Under the pieces are notes generated by a model. The model was not told where the DNA came from and did not search any database. It was given only the letters and a program-made list of their open reading frames with translations. Below are positions 20,316-30,543 of a stretch of 64,000 nucleotides of DNA, one piece after another. Positions within the stretch are counted from its first letter, which is position 1, and each line of letters begins with the position of its first letter. Source of the DNA: Pseudomonas maioricensis (lineage in GTDB: Bacteria; Pseudomonadota; Gammaproteobacteria; Pseudomonadales; Pseudomonadaceae); contig NZ_LOHG01000002.1 in the NCBI RefSeq assembly GCF_022790535.1, positions 275,229-339,228 on the forward strand. The letters are read 5' to 3'. Both the position numbers and the translations under genes were made by a program.

Positions 20316-20451
20316 TTTTCAAACCAGTCCATATGGAGAATATTTTTCTATAGATTAGCTATCTGCGTAGAACGAAAGGAAATTAATTTTCTGAGCGATC
20401 AGTAACATTTGCCCTCGAGAATAGATGTGTTTTTGCCGAGGCGCAGAAGTG
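20316..20451. promoter_or_regulatory. Divergent control region, AsnC regulator / cysteine enzyme
   Basis: An A/T-rich gap between the two divergent genes. It contains the 10-base palindrome AAATTAATTT (20380-20389) and an imperfect repeat around AGAATATTTTTCT (20336-20348), the kind of A/T-rich sites Lrp-type proteins bind. Exact operators cannot be set by eye. Confidence 0.4.
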
Positions 20452-21501
20452 ATGAATGACTGGATTCGTACCGCGATCAAAACCCTTGCCTGCGATCAGC
20501 AGCGCTCTGCGGATACGCACATGCTCAAGCTGGATGTTCCGGCGTTGAACAACATCGATATCTATATCAAAGACGAAAGCACTCACCCCAGCGGCAGCCT
20601 GAAACATCGTCTGGCGCGCTCGTTGTTTCTTCACGCGATCTGCAGCGGCAACATTTGCCAGGGCACGCATGTGGTGGAAGCATCTTCCGGCAGTACGGCG
20701 GTATCGGAGGCTTACTTCGCAAAACTGCTGGGATTGCCGTTCACGGCGGTCATGCCGCGCCATACCGCGAGCAGGAAAATTCAGCAGGTTGAGCTGCTCG
20801 GCGGGCGCTGCCACTTCGTGGAGCAATCCTGCGACATGTACCCGGAGGCGGAACGCCTGGCTCGGCTCGACAATGGTCATTACATGGATCAGTTCACCTA
20901 CGCAGAACGGGCGACGGACTGGCGGGGCAATAACAACATCGCTGACAGTATTTTCGATCAACTGAGTGGCGAGGAGCACCCTATCCCGACAGCGATTGTG
21001 ATGAGCGCGGGCACCGGCGGGACTTCAGCAACCATCGGCCGTTTTATTCGCTACAAAGGCCATGACACGAAGTTGATCGTCGTGGACCCGGAGAACTCGG
21101 TGTTCTACGACAGCTACCGCAGCGGTGATAAAAACCTGACCAGCCTGAAGGGCAGCCGTATCGAGGGCATTGGGCGACCCCGGGTAGAGGCTTCGTTTTT
21201 GCCGGGAGTCATTGACGACATGCTGCAGGTTCCAGATGCAGCGAGCATCGCCACCCTCGGCTGGCTGGAAAAACGTCTAGGGAAAAAGCCGGGCGGTTCC
21301 ACAGGGACCAACGTCTGGGGCGCACTGACCGTAGCGCTGCAAATGCAGGAGCAAGGCTTGAAGGGGTCGGTGGTGACGCTGATGTGCGACAGCGGCGAGC
21401 GCTATCTGGACACCTATTACGACCCCGAATGGGTCGCCCGCACCATCGGTGACCTTTCGCCGTATACGAAACAGCTGGAGAGGTTGCTGATAGCTCGATG
21501 A
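20452..21501 (+). CDS. PLP-dependent cysteine synthase-like enzyme (probable cysteine desulfhydrase)
   Basis: 349 residues, fold-type II PLP enzyme. The PLP lysine is in [15 protein letters not shown], the substrate loop is [11 protein letters not shown], and the phosphate-binding [10 protein letters not shown] is present. The sequence [13 protein letters not shown] with [16 protein letters not shown] marks the Cds1-like branch, described as L-cysteine desulfhydrases (cysteine to H2S, pyruvate, ammonia) and not the CysK/CysM synthases. ATG at 20452 with GAGG upstream was preferred to the frame opening at 20425. Divergent from the AsnC regulator, consistent with cysteine detoxification. Confidence 0.85.
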   Translation: MNDWIRTAIKTLACDQQRSADTHMLKLDVPALNNIDIYIKDESTHPSGSLKHRLARSLFLHAICSGNICQGTHVVEASSGSTAVSEAYFAKLLGLPFTAVMPRHTASRKIQQVELLGGRCHFVEQSCDMYPEAERLARLDNGHYMDQFTYAERATDWRGNNNIADSIFDQLSGEEHPIPTAIVMSAGTGGTSATIGRFIRYKGHDTKLIVVDPENSVFYDSYRSGDKNLTSLKGSRIEGIGRPRVEASFLPGVIDDMLQVPDAASIATLGWLEKRLGKKPGGSTGTNVWGALTVALQMQEQGLKGSVVTLMCDSGERYLDTYYDPEWVARTIGDLSPYTKQLERLLIAR

Positions 21502-21560
21502 GTTCCAGTTCGCGAGGCATGCACCGTTTCGGGGACTCGCAGTAGCAGATACACCTCGTC

Positions 21561-21654
21561 CCTGTGGGAGCGGATTTATCCGCGAAGGCTCCATTCCTGA
21601 CGACGAAAATGCTGTGAATGGACTGGCCCTTTCGCGAATGAATTCGCTCCTACC
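21561..21654. repeat. Imperfect inverted repeat, GTGGGAGCGGATTTATCCGCGAA family
   Basis: CTGTGGGAGCGGATTTATCC on the left and a degenerate inverted copy (TTCGCGAATGAATTCGCTCC) on the right. A fourth REP-like family; it lies between the convergent cysteine-enzyme and ubiK genes and marks the right edge of the accessory segment. Confidence 0.8.
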
Positions 21655-21674
21655 GAGGTTACCCAGCCCCTTAA

Positions 21675-21938
21675 CTACTCACCCACAGGCGGGTTCAGCT
21701 TCGCTTCCATCTCTGCAACTTTCGCCTCCAGTGCTTCAAGGCGGGCACGAGTGCGGGCGAGGACGGCCATCTGGCTGTCGAACTCCTCACGGCTGACCAG
21801 ATCCAGTTTGCTGAAGCCGCTTTGCAGAAGGGCCTTGAACTGGGTTTCGAATTCGTTACGCGGGATCGGCGTTTCGCCATTGAACAAGCGCGAGGCGTGC
21901 CCGCTCAGGGCATCGAGAAAAGCTTTGGGCGCGAGCAT
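21675..21938 (-). CDS. ubiK: UbiK/YqiC (BMFP) accessory factor of ubiquinone synthesis
   Basis: 87 residues: an amphipathic N-terminal part (MLAPKAFLDALSGHASRLFNG) and a C-terminal trimeric coiled coil (VLARTRARLEALEAKVAEMEAKL), exactly the YqiC/UbiK layout. It supports aerobic ubiquinone biosynthesis with UbiJ and can bind membranes. ATG at 21938 with a strong CCGGAGG site. Divergent from glnK-amtB, the standard Pseudomonas arrangement. Confidence 0.9.
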   Translation of the reverse strand: MLAPKAFLDALSGHASRLFNGETPIPRNEFETQFKALLQSGFSKLDLVSREEFDSQMAVLARTRARLEALEAKVAEMEAKLNPPVGE

Positions 21939-22020
21939 GTCTACCTCCGGTTTCAGATGGGCGGCAGTGTAGCACGGAGCGTCTATAGTCATTTCTAGCG
22001 ACGGCGGGCGCACGATAATG

Positions 22021-22059
22021 GCGCACCAGCGCGTGCACGAACGCACTTTAGTTGTGCGC
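22021..22059. promoter_or_regulatory. Two candidate NtrC enhancer sites
   Basis: CGCACC-AGCG-CGTGCA (22022-22037) and CGCACT-TTAGT-TGTGCG (22042-22058), both near the NtrC pattern TGCACY-N5-GGTGCA. They lie about 75-110 bases upstream of the sigma-54 promoter, a normal enhancer distance. Hand match only. Confidence 0.5.
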
Positions 22060-22133
22060 CGACACGCCTCGCGGGGCGGTCCCGGTGCCTGAAACAGGGA
22101 TCAAGAGCCTGTATTCAATGAAAAATCAGGAGA

Positions 22134-22149
22134 TGGCAAGCTTTCTGCT
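22134..22149 (+). promoter_or_regulatory. Sigma-54 promoter of glnK-amtB
   Basis: TGGCAAG-CTTTC-TGCT with GG at 22135-22136 and GC at 22147-22148, exactly ten bases apart, as RpoN promoters require. The transcript would start near 22160 and carry a leader of about 200 bases before glnK. Confidence 0.72.
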
Positions 22150-22188
22150 TAGTCGCTGATGACCCATGCACTGATGCAGTCGCGTTGA

Positions 22189-22695
<507 letters not shown>

Positions 22696-22727
22696 GCCGC
22701 CAACCCAACGCCCCAGGAGAAAACAAT

Positions 22728-24065
22728 ATGACTCTGCGTCAATTCGCAGGGCTAGGAGCCCTGTTGTCCCTCGTAACCCCTGGCTTGGCCATGGCGGCAG
22801 ACGAAGTGGCAGCCCCAGTCCTCAACTCAGGCGACACCGCCTGGATGCTGACTGCAACAGCCTTGGTGCTGTTCATGACCATTCCCGGCCTCGCGCTGTT
22901 CTACGGCGGTATGGTCCGTTCTAAAAACATTCTTTCTGTGATGATGCAGTGCTTCGCTATCACTGGTTTGATCAGCATCTTGTGGGTCGTCTACGGCTAC
23001 AGCATTGCGTTCGATACCACCGGTATGGAAGAAGGCGTCGTCAACTTCAACTCGTTCTTCGGCGGCATGGGCAAAGCGTTCCTGGCAGGCGTCACGCCAG
23101 CCAGCATCACTGGCGCTGCGGCTCTGTTCCCTGAAGCGGTGTTCATCACCTTCCAGATGACCTTCGCCATCATCACCCCAGCCCTGATCGTCGGCGCTTT
23201 CGCAGAACGCATGAAGTTCTCCGCAATGCTGATCTTCATGGCTATCTGGTTCACCCTGGTCTACGCGCCAATCGCGCACATGGTCTGGGGCGGCGTCGGC
23301 GGCCTGATGTGGGACTGGGGCGTTCTGGACTTCGCAGGCGGCACCGTTGTTCACATCAACGCAGGTGTAGCCGGTCTGGTAGCGTGCCTGGTACTTGGCA
23401 AGCGTAAAGGCTTCCCTACTACTCCAATGGCACCGCACAACCTGGGTTACACCCTGGTCGGCGCAGCAATGCTCTGGATTGGCTGGTTCGGTTTCAACGC
23501 CGGTTCCGCCGCGGCTGCCAACGGCACCGCAGGCATGGCGATGCTGGTTACTCAGATCGCTACCGCCGCTGCCGCACTGAGCTGGATGTTCGCCGAGTGG
23601 CTGACCCACGGTAAGCCAAGCGCACTGGGTATCGCTTCGGGTGTTGTTGCCGGTCTGGTTGCAATCACTCCGGCCGCTGGCACTGTAGGCCCGATGGGTG
23701 CTCTGATCATCGGTCTGGCTGCAGGCGTGATCTGCTTCTTCTGCGCCACCAGCCTCAAGCGCAAGCTGGGCTACGACGACTCCCTGGATGCTTTCGGCGT
23801 TCACGGCATCGGCGGCATCGTCGGCGCAATCCTGACCGGCGTGTTCGCAGCCCCTGCTCTGGGCGGCTTCGGCACTGTGACTGACATCGCAGCTCAAGTC
23901 TGGATTCAGTTCAAAGGCGTGGCGTTCACCGTCGTTTACACAGCGATCGTGACCTTCATCATCCTCAAGGTGCTGGACGCGGTCATGGGCCTGCGTGTCA
24001 CCGAAGAGGAAGAAGCTGTCGGCCTCGACCTTGCGCAACACAACGAGCGTGGCTACAACTTGTAA
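22728..24065 (+). CDS. amtB: Ammonium transporter AmtB
   Basis: 445 residues: cleavable signal peptide (GLAMAADE) then eleven membrane segments. Visible conserved stretches are ALFYGGMVRSKN, the periplasmic gate region, and the paired-histidine segments (DFAGGTVVHINAGVAGL, FGVHGIGGIVGA). Homotrimeric inner-membrane channel for ammonium, gated by GlnK. ATG at 22728 with CCAGGAG. Codon choice is very biased (few rare codons), indicating high expression; that is also why long antisense frames appear opposite it. Confidence 0.97.
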   Translation: MTLRQFAGLGALLSLVTPGLAMAADEVAAPVLNSGDTAWMLTATALVLFMTIPGLALFYGGMVRSKNILSVMMQCFAITGLISILWVVYGYSIAFDTTGMEEGVVNFNSFFGGMGKAFLAGVTPASITGAAALFPEAVFITFQMTFAIITPALIVGAFAERMKFSAMLIFMAIWFTLVYAPIAHMVWGGVGGLMWDWGVLDFAGGTVVHINAGVAGLVACLVLGKRKGFPTTPMAPHNLGYTLVGAAMLWIGWFGFNAGSAAAANGTAGMAMLVTQIATAAAALSWMFAEWLTHGKPSALGIASGVVAGLVAITPAAGTVGPMGALIIGLAAGVICFFCATSLKRKLGYDDSLDAFGVHGIGGIVGAILTGVFAAPALGGFGTVTDIAAQVWIQFKGVAFTVVYTAIVTFIILKVLDAVMGLRVTEEEEAVGLDLAQHNERGYNL

Positions 24066-24073
24066 GCCACTGT

Positions 24074-24105
24074 AAAAAAATGCCCGGTTTACCGGGCATT
24101 TTTTT
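24074..24105 (+). terminator. Rho-independent terminator after amtB
   Basis: ATGCCCGGT-TT-ACCGGGCAT stem flanked by seven As and seven Ts, nine bases after the stop. Symmetric, so usable on both strands. Confidence 0.95.
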
Positions 24106-24309
24106 GTCTGGAGTTTGTCGATACATTGCCCGGCGAAAACTGCTCAACCGATACAAGAGCAGCATTACAAGGGGCATTCCTGACAGTTTGCAGAGATACC
24201 CGCCATGTCGGCGAGCAAGCGTTGATGGCTTACACAAAAGACGGATTATTGCGCGCTTTGCTTTTTCTTCCAGCGCGTTAGAATGCGCGCCGAATATGCG
24301 GAGAACTGT

Positions 24310-24735
24310 ATGTGGCAACAAACCAGAATTACCCTGCGGGCAAGGCCACGCGGGTTTCATCTGGTAACCGATGAAATTCTTGCAGGCTTGCCCGAGCTGC
24401 GAGAGTGTCGAGTCGGGTTGCTGCATTTGTGGCTGCAGCATACCTCGGCTTCGTTGACCATCAACGAGAACGCCGACCCGGCTGTGCGTCGTGACTTCGA
24501 GCGCTTTTTCAACCGTCTGGTGCCACAAGGCACCCACGGCTTTGAACATGAAGACGAAGGCCCTGACGATCTGCCGGCGCATTTCAAGGCCAGTTTGCTA
24601 GGCTGCCAGTTGGTTTTGCCGGTCTCGGCAGGTCGATTGGCGCTGGGCACCTGGCAAGGTGTTTATCTGGGTGAGCACCGTGATGCTGGCGGTGCTCGCA
24701 ACGTCCTCGCCACCCTTCAAGGTGAACAGGCCTAA
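24310..24735 (+). CDS. yjbQ: YjbQ family protein (UPF0047)
   Basis: 141 residues of the YjbQ/UPF0047 family, with the conserved [23 protein letters not shown] core and [14 protein letters not shown]. The metal-binding histidines are those of [24 protein letters not shown] and GEHRD. Members have weak thiamine-phosphate synthase activity, but the physiological role is unknown. ATG at 24310 with GGAGA upstream. It sits between amtB and sutA as in P. aeruginosa. Confidence 0.92.
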   Translation: MWQQTRITLRARPRGFHLVTDEILAGLPELRECRVGLLHLWLQHTSASLTINENADPAVRRDFERFFNRLVPQGTHGFEHEDEGPDDLPAHFKASLLGCQLVLPVSAGRLALGTWQGVYLGEHRDAGGARNVLATLQGEQA

Positions 24736-24835
24736 CCGCTGTTTTGCAGCGGATGTTGAATTTTTTCCGGCAGCATTCGAAAACGTACGCAGCTGGGCTA
24801 TAACTAATCTGCTTTCGCAAGTCATGAGGTAGAAC

Positions 24836-25162
24836 ATGAGCGACGACGACAACGACGATCTGGTTGATGATCTGGAAGGTGAAGAGGACGGTGAGGAGCT
24901 TGCAGCTGCTCCCGAAGAAGATGGCGCTGAAGCCGATGACGGTGCGGAAGCTTCGGCAACCCCAACCAAAGGTAAAGCCAAGGCTGCTGTCTCGGTTGAT
25001 GAACTGCCTAGCGTAGAAGCCAAAAACAAAGAGCGTGATGCTCTGGCTCGCGCCATGGAAGAGTTCCTCGCCCGTGGTGGCAAGGTGCAGGAAGTGGAGG
25101 CCAATGTGGTCGCCGATCCGCCCAAGAAGCCTGATAACAAATACGGTAGCCGCCCTATCTAA
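24836..25162 (+). CDS. sutA: SutA, RNA polymerase-binding slow-growth regulator
   Basis: 108 residues: a highly acidic disordered N-terminus (MSDDDNDDLVDDLEGEEDGEE), a central alpha helix (EAKNKERDALARAMEEFLARGG) and a conserved C-tail (VVADPPKKPDNKYGSRPI). This is the architecture described for P. aeruginosa SutA, which binds RNA polymerase and raises transcription of housekeeping genes during dormancy. ATG at 24836 behind a clear AGGTAGA site. A strong terminator follows. Confidence 0.9.
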   Translation: MSDDDNDDLVDDLEGEEDGEELAAAPEEDGAEADDGAEASATPTKGKAKAAVSVDELPSVEAKNKERDALARAMEEFLARGGKVQEVEANVVADPPKKPDNKYGSRPI

Positions 25163-25181
25163 GGGTGTCTGATGCCGGATG

Positions 25182-25214
25182 AAAAAAGCCCGCTGTCGCT
25201 GCGGGCTTTTTTTT
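25182..25214 (+). terminator. Rho-independent terminator after sutA
   Basis: AAAAAAGCCCGC-TGTCGCT-GCGGGCTTTTTTTT, 20 bases after the stop codon. Confidence 0.94.
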
Positions 25215-25264
25215 GGGTAAAAATTTTCCGCTGGTTCGGGCCTGACGCGGCCCTGTGGGACTGA

Positions 25265-25381
25265 TGATGACTGTGGGAGCGGTGCTTGGTCTGGGCGGCA
25301 TTCCGACGATAAGGCTGCACGCGGTTCACTTTAGATCGCGTCCAGCCTTATCGCGGGCAAGCACCGCTCCCACAGTCATCA
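25265..25381. repeat. Inverted repeat element, GTGGGAGCGGTGCTTG family
   Basis: TGATGACTGTGGGAGCGGTG on the left and the exact inverted copy ending CACAGTCATCA on the right, with 23-base perfect arms around a 71-base core that itself contains internal complementarity (CGATAAGGCTG / CAGCCTTATCG). It lies between the convergent sutA and HAD genes. Confidence 0.9.
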
Positions 25382-25397
25382 CAAGCCTCAACATCAC

Positions 25398-26090
25398 CTA
25401 CACCCAGCGACTCAACACATCCGGCAACTGCGTCAGGCTGCGGATCTCGGCATCCGGCAGTTGGTCTGCCTCCCACAGCTTACCCGCCGGGTTGTACCAG
25501 ATCGCACGCATACCGGCTTGCTGGGCGCCACCGATGTCATCGCCCGGGTGATCGCCAATATGCACTGCCGCACCCGCATCGACGTTGGCACGCTTGAGCG
25601 CTTCCAGAAACGGGGCAGGGTCGGGTTTGCCGATCCCCAGGTCTTCAGCACACAGCGCGAAGGCGAAATAATCGGCCAGCCCCAGACGACGCACATCGGC
25701 ATTGCCGTTGGTAATCACCCCCAGAGTGAAGGTCTTGGCAAGAATCTCCAGGGTCGGGTGGACCTCCGGGAATATCTCGACCTGATGCCTGCCATGCAGG
25801 AACACTTCAAAAGCCTGATCCGCCAGAGCCTGAGCTTCAGCTGAGGCATAACCGGCATCCTCCAGCGCATGGAACAGCACACGCCGCCGCAAGGCGCTGA
25901 TGCGGTGCTTGAAGGTCGGATCAGCGTCCACAAGGCGCGCACGAATTTCCCACAAGTGCTCCACCGGGACCGGGCCAAGCTTTGGCGCGTTGGCAGCCAG
26001 CCAGTCACGCAGTATGGCTTCGGCGCTGACGATAGCCGGGGCGGTATGCCACAGGGTGTCATCAAGGTCGAAGGTGATCAGCTTAATCAT
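25398..26090 (-). CDS. HAD superfamily hydrolase
   Basis: 230 residues with all HAD motifs: [40 protein letters not shown]. Subfamily IA phosphatase (YjjG/YigB-like), probably acting on flavin or nucleotide monophosphates; in many gamma-proteobacteria this gene follows xerC as yigB, the FMN/5-amino-6-ribitylaminouracil phosphatase. The ATG at 26090 overlaps the xerC stop by eight bases, showing operon coupling. Substrate not proven. Confidence 0.92.
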   Translation of the reverse strand: MIKLITFDLDDTLWHTAPAIVSAEAILRDWLAANAPKLGPVPVEHLWEIRARLVDADPTFKHRISALRRRVLFHALEDAGYASAEAQALADQAFEVFLHGRHQVEIFPEVHPTLEILAKTFTLGVITNGNADVRRLGLADYFAFALCAEDLGIGKPDPAPFLEALKRANVDAGAAVHIGDHPGDDIGGAQQAGMRAIWYNPAGKLWEADQLPDAEIRSLTQLPDVLSRWV

Positions 26091-26985
26091 GGTCAGAACC
26101 TTTACGTTTGGCCCGCGGATGGGCGCTGTCGTAGACCGACGCCAGATGCTGGAAATCCAGGTGGGTGTAAATCTGCGTGGTCTTGATGTCGGCGTGCCCA
26201 AGCAACTCCTGCACAGCGCGCAAGTCCTGGGATGACTCCAGCAGATGGCTCGCAAACGAGTGGCGCAACATGTGCGGGTGCAGGTTCTGCCCTAACTCGC
26301 GCTCGCCTACGGCTTTGACCCGTTTCTGAATCGCGCGAGGGCCGAGACGTCTGCCTTGCTGGCTGATGAATACCGCATCATCTTCAGGGTTGGCCAGGGC
26401 ACGTAGCGCAATCCACGCGTGCAGCGCCTCACGGGCCTTCTTGCCTACCGGCAGGACACGGGTCTTGCTGCCTTTACCGAGCACCTGCACCAGACCTTCG
26501 CTCAGGTCCAACTGCTCCATGTTCAAGCTGGTCAGCTCGGACAGCCGCAGCCCTGAAGAATAGAACAACTCCAGAATGGCCTGATCGCGATGAGCCAGAA
26601 AGTCATCTTCAACACCGCCATCCAGCAGTTGCAGGGCGCGATCGGTATCAAGTGTCTTTGGCAAGCGACGCTCACCTTTGGGAGGCGACAGGCCGTTGGC
26701 CGGATCGTGCTCGCAGATGCCTTCACGATTAAGGTAGTGATAAAGCCCGCGCACCGCCGAGAGCAGGCGCGACAGGCTGCGCGAGGATTGGCCCTGCTGA
26801 TGCTGCCGGGCGATCAGGCTGCGCAGATGCTGGATGTCCAGCGCGGCCCAACTGCTCAGCTGTTGCTTCTCGCAGTACGCCAACACCTTGTTGAGGTCAC
26901 GGCGATAAGCTTCGAGCGTGTGAGGCGACACTTGGCGCTCACTGCGCAAATGAGTGCAGTAAGCGTCCAGCTGTCGCTCCATCAT
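26083..26985 (-). CDS. xerC: Tyrosine recombinase XerC
   Basis: 300 residues. N-terminal SAM-like core-binding domain ([28 protein letters not shown]) and catalytic domain with the R-K-H-R-H-Y set: first Arg in [21 protein letters not shown] (H and R), [14 protein letters not shown] (H, then the nucleophilic Y). With XerD it resolves chromosome dimers at dif. Its start overlaps the DUF484 stop (TAATG). Last-but-one gene of the lptM-lysA-dapF-DUF484-xerC-HAD operon. Confidence 0.95.
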   Translation of the reverse strand: MMERQLDAYCTHLRSERQVSPHTLEAYRRDLNKVLAYCEKQQLSSWAALDIQHLRSLIARQHQQGQSSRSLSRLLSAVRGLYHYLNREGICEHDPANGLSPPKGERRLPKTLDTDRALQLLDGGVEDDFLAHRDQAILELFYSSGLRLSELTSLNMEQLDLSEGLVQVLGKGSKTRVLPVGKKAREALHAWIALRALANPEDDAVFISQQGRRLGPRAIQKRVKAVGERELGQNLHPHMLRHSFASHLLESSQDLRAVQELLGHADIKTTQIYTHLDFQHLASVYDSAHPRAKRKGSDHD

Positions 26986-27719
26986 TAGCGAACCGAGCGT
27001 AAGGAGTGGGTGAAGCGCGGCAGTAGACGACTCAGCACATCGGCGATGTAGTTGAGGAACAGGGTGCCCACCGAACTCTTGTAATGCTGCGGATCGCGAC
27101 TGCCGATGGCCAGCACGCCATGCAGGCCGAGATGGTTGAGGGTCACCACGGCGGTGGAGCCAACTTCCTTGCCTTGCTCGGCGCCGAACAGAAAGGTCAA
27201 CTCGTGCTCACGCAGGGCACCACACACTGTCTTGTCGCCAATCAGGCCACCAATGGTCTTTTGCGCGTCGACACTGCTGACCCAACGGCCGACCGGCATA
27301 GCATTGTCACTGAACAGAATCAAACTGACGAAGGGCACCTGGAAGTCCTGACGCAGGCTGTCTTCTACAGCAATCACGATTTCTTCAAGGCTGGCGGCAT
27401 CCATCAGCGCGAGGTTCAGGCGGCGGGTCTTGTCGAATAGCCGGTCGTTATCGCGAGCAACGTCCATCAGTTGCGACAAACGATGGCGCATCTCGATGTT
27501 GCGCTCGCGCAGCAGCTTGAGCTGACGCTCAACCAACGAGACAGTATCGCCGCGCTGATGCGGGATGCGCATCGACACCAGTAATTCGTCGTGCTCGGCA
27601 AAGAAATCGGGACGGTCGAGCAGGTAAGCGATGATCGCCTCTGCTTCAAGGTTTGGCGCTGCGCTATCGACCGGCGATTCGCTAGGCTTGTCGGTTGAAG
27701 TCTGAGGCTTGTCAGTCAT
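26985..27719 (-). CDS. DUF484 family protein (GAF-like)
   Basis: 244 residues. A disordered start ([16 protein letters not shown]) precedes a conserved helical segment [19 protein letters not shown], a coiled-coil ([23 protein letters not shown]) and a GAF-like fold. The family almost always sits between dapF and xerC but its function is unknown. It is placed 13 bases after dapF and overlaps xerC by one base. Confidence 0.93.
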   Translation of the reverse strand: MTDKPQTSTDKPSESPVDSAAPNLEAEAIIAYLLDRPDFFAEHDELLVSMRIPHQRGDTVSLVERQLKLLRERNIEMRHRLSQLMDVARDNDRLFDKTRRLNLALMDAASLEEIVIAVEDSLRQDFQVPFVSLILFSDNAMPVGRWVSSVDAQKTIGGLIGDKTVCGALREHELTFLFGAEQGKEVGSTAVVTLNHLGLHGVLAIGSRDPQHYKSSVGTLFLNYIADVLSRLLPRFTHSLRSVR

Positions 27720-27732
27720 CGCTTTTGCTCAC

Positions 27733-28563
27733 TCATAGACGAACTTGGCCTTCATATACGCGGACCGCAGGACCGGTCATCAGCACCGGATGACCAGGAC
27801 CAGCCCATTCGATGGACAATCGACCGCCCGGCAGATCGATCAGCAGTGGCGAATCCATCCAGCCCTGGCTGATCGCCGCGACCGCTGCCGCACACGCACC
27901 GGTGCCACAGGCCTGGGTTTCTCCGGCTCCGCGCTCCCAGACGCGCAACTGCGCACGCTGGCGATCAACGACGTAGAGAAAGCCTACGTTGACCCGCGCC
28001 GGAAAGCGCGGGTGGTGTTCAATCTTCGGACCCAGCGCATGCACCGGCGCGTTGTTGATGTCGTCCACACGCAACACCGCATGCGGGTTACCCATGGAGA
28101 CCGCAGCCAGCTCAACCGTTTGCCCATCAACATCAAGGCTGTAGCTCAACGCCTGCTCACTGGCCTGGAACGGAATGTCCGCCGGGACCAGCCGTGGCGG
28201 CCCCATATCGACGCTGATCTGGCCGTCATTGCGGATTTCCAGCTCGATAATTCCGCTTTTGGTTTCTACCTTGATCAGGCGCTTGGCGGTCAGACGCTTG
28301 TCCAGCACGAAGCGGGCAAAGCAGCGCGCACCATTGCCACACTGCTCGACTTCGGAGCCATCAGAGTTGAAGATCCGATAACGGAAATCGACATCCGGAT
28401 TGGTCGGTGTTTCGACCAGCAACAGCTGATCGAAGCCAACGCCGGTATGCCGATCACCCCATTGTTTGGCGTGCTTGGGCAGAATATGGGCGTGCTGACT
28501 GACCAGGTCCAAAACCATGAAGTCGTTGCCCAGGCCATGCATCTTGGTAAAACGCAGCAGCAT
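27733..28563 (-). CDS. dapF: Diaminopimelate epimerase
   Basis: 276 residues, converts LL- to meso-diaminopimelate for lysine and peptidoglycan. The two catalytic cysteines are C75 ([10 protein letters not shown]) and C219 ([10 protein letters not shown]), and the start [19 protein letters not shown] is typical. It lies three bases after lysA, which uses its product, so the two form a tight pair. Confidence 0.97.
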   Translation of the reverse strand: MLLRFTKMHGLGNDFMVLDLVSQHAHILPKHAKQWGDRHTGVGFDQLLLVETPTNPDVDFRYRIFNSDGSEVEQCGNGARCFARFVLDKRLTAKRLIKVETKSGIIELEIRNDGQISVDMGPPRLVPADIPFQASEQALSYSLDVDGQTVELAAVSMGNPHAVLRVDDINNAPVHALGPKIEHHPRFPARVNVGFLYVVDRQRAQLRVWERGAGETQACGTGACAAAVAAISQGWMDSPLLIDLPGGRLSIEWAGPGHPVLMTGPAVRVYEGQVRL

Positions 28564-28566
28564 GGG

Positions 28567-29814
28567 TTACTCCGGCAGCAGGCTTTCGCCAGCAAACAGC
28601 TCGGCCACGGTCTCGCGGCGGCGTACTTCGAAAGCCTGCGAGCCGTCGACCAACACTTCAGCGGTACGGCCGCGAGTGTTGTAGTTCGAGCTCATGACAA
28701 AACCATAGGCACCGGCCGAATGCACAGCCAGCAGATCACCTTCAGCCAAAGCCAGTTCGCGGCCTTTGGCCAGGAAGTCACCGGTTTCGCAGATAGGACC
28801 GACAATATCGTAAGTGCGAGGGGCGCTGTCACGCGGGCGAACGGCAGTCACGTCCATCCAGGCCTGATACAGCGCCGGGCGGATCAGGTCGTTCATCGCC
28901 GCGTCGACGATAGCGAAATCCTTGTGCTCGGTGTGCTTGAGGTACTCGACTTGAGTCAGCAGCACGCCAGCGTTGGCGACGATAAACCGGCCGGGTTCGA
29001 AAACCAGCGACAGGTCACGACCTTCCATGCGCTCACGGACCGCCGTGATGTAATCGGAAGCCAGCGGTGGCTCCTCATCGCGGTAACGCACGCCAAGACC
29101 GCCACCCAGATCGATGTGACGCAGCAGAATGCCGCAATCGCCAAGACGATCCACGAGGGCAAGCAGACGATCCAGAGCGTCAATGAACGGCTCCAGCGTG
29201 GTCAGCTGTGAACCGATGTGGCAATCGACGCCGACCACTTCCAGGTTCGGCAACTGCGCAGCGCGCACGTAGACATCTTCGGCGTCTGCGATGGCGATGC
29301 CGAACTTGTTTTCTTTGAGGCCTGTGGAGATGTACGGGTGCGTACCTGCGTCGACGTCCGGGTTGACGCGCAGCGAGACAGGCGCACGCACGCCCATTTC
29401 AGCGGCTACGATCTGCAGACGCTCAAGCTCGTCAGTGGATTCGACATTGAAGCAGTGCACGCCGACTTCCAGCGCACGGCGCATATCATCACGGGTCTTG
29501 CCGACACCGGAAAAAACAATCTTGTCGGCCTGGCCGCCAGCAGCGAGTACACGCTCCAGTTCGCCACGGGACACGATGTCAAAGCCCGAACCCATACGCG
29601 CCAGAACGTTGAGCACACCCAGGTTTGAGTTGGCTTTTACAGCAAAGCAGACCAGATGCGGCATGCCGCTCAGTGCATCTGCATAGGCGTTATATTGCGC
29701 TTCAATGTGAGCGCGGGAGTAGACGTAGGTCGGCGTGCCGAAGCGCTCGGCAATGGCAGACAACGCTACACCTTCCGCGAACAGTTCACCGTCGCGGTAG
29801 TTGAAGGCGTCCAT
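28567..29814 (-). CDS. lysA: Diaminopimelate decarboxylase
   Basis: 415 residues, PLP enzyme for the last step of lysine synthesis. Fold III features: PLP lysine in [37 protein letters not shown], and the second active-site block [14 protein letters not shown] with its catalytic Cys. ATG at 29814, nine bases after the lptM stop. No lysR-type regulator is attached. Confidence 0.97.
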   Translation of the reverse strand: MDAFNYRDGELFAEGVALSAIAERFGTPTYVYSRAHIEAQYNAYADALSGMPHLVCFAVKANSNLGVLNVLARMGSGFDIVSRGELERVLAAGGQADKIVFSGVGKTRDDMRRALEVGVHCFNVESTDELERLQIVAAEMGVRAPVSLRVNPDVDAGTHPYISTGLKENKFGIAIADAEDVYVRAAQLPNLEVVGVDCHIGSQLTTLEPFIDALDRLLALVDRLGDCGILLRHIDLGGGLGVRYRDEEPPLASDYITAVRERMEGRDLSLVFEPGRFIVANAGVLLTQVEYLKHTEHKDFAIVDAAMNDLIRPALYQAWMDVTAVRPRDSAPRTYDIVGPICETGDFLAKGRELALAEGDLLAVHSAGAYGFVMSSNYNTRGRTAEVLVDGSQAFEVRRRETVAELFAGESLLPE

Positions 29815-29823
29815 GGAATACCC

Positions 29824-29970
29824 TTAAAGATGCTTGTGCGATTGCGACTTGGCTTGGTCGTCGGAAGACTTCTGGTCATCCGGCAGGTACAACGGGCCTT
29901 TCTGGCCACAGGCAGTAACGAGGCAAGCGACCGCGACAAGCGCAGCAAGCGAAGAGATCAGGCGCTTCAT
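29824..29970 (-). CDS. lptM: LptM (YifL) small lipoprotein of the LPS translocon
   Basis: 48-residue lipoprotein, below most ORF cut-offs. Start MKRLISSLAALVAVA, lipobox LVTAC with the lipidated Cys at 21, then the conserved GQKGPLYLP motif and a hydrophilic tail. LptM helps oxidative maturation of LptD in the outer-membrane LPS translocon. First gene of the lysA-dapF operon, divergent from cyaY. Confidence 0.92.
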   Translation of the reverse strand: MKRLISSLAALVAVACLVTACGQKGPLYLPDDQKSSDDQAKSQSHKHL

Positions 29971-30208
29971 GGCGAAATCCTTTGTAAAAGCAGTAATTGC
30001 GCCCGAGTATACCGGCCACCCATCGGCTTGCCTACGTGGCGGTCCTCCCGTCCGGCGGGGCTTTGACGCAACGCTGCCGAATTGCAGCCAACAAAGCGGA
30101 TTATTGGCGTCTGTACGGGTCGTTGGGCGGGTATGCTTTGCATTTGCCTTTAAGCGACCGTATCTTGCGTCGCTGCGCAAACAGCCGACACTTTTTGAGG
30201 TTCCCCCC

Positions 30209-30541
30209 ATGAGTTTGACCGAAGCCCGTTTTCACGACCTGGTGGATGCCACCCAGCAAGCGCTGGAAGATATTTTCGATGAGAGTGGCCTGGACCTGGA
30301 CATCGAAAACTCGGCGGGCGTGCTGACCGTCAAGTTCGAAAATGGCACTCAGTTGATCTTCAGCCGCCAGGAACCGCTGCGCCAGCTGTGGCTGGCAGCA
30401 CGCTCGGGTGGTTTCCACTTCGACTATGACGAAGAAGAAAAGCGCTGGAGCTGCGACACCAGCGATGAGCTGCTGAGCGAAATGCTTGCGCGCCTTACGC
30501 TGGATCAGGCGGGCGCAGAGCTCGATTTCGACGAGATTTGA
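30209..30541 (+). CDS. cyaY: Frataxin-like iron-sulfur cluster assembly protein CyaY
   Basis: 110 residues, bacterial frataxin that binds iron and tunes IscS. The acidic first helix (ARFHDLVDATQQALEDIFDE), the strand LTVKFENGTQLIFSRQEPLRQLW and FHFDYDEEEKRW are all present. The frame runs far upstream, but the ATG at 30209 preceded by TGAGG fits the family. It overlaps the possible TTG of the next gene, and is divergent from lptM-lysA. Confidence 0.95.
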   Translation: MSLTEARFHDLVDATQQALEDIFDESGLDLDIENSAGVLTVKFENGTQLIFSRQEPLRQLWLAARSGGFHFDYDEEEKRWSCDTSDELLSEMLARLTLDQAGAELDFDEI

Positions 30542-30543
30542 TC

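Noticed and set aside
22827..24041. 404-codon minus-strand frame opposite amtB
   Set aside because: An artefact of the strongly biased codons of amtB; the translation is rich in H, D, Q, E with no known fold.
27745..29211. 488-codon plus-strand frame opposite dapF/lysA
   Set aside because: Crosses the boundary of two well-identified genes on the other strand; shadow.
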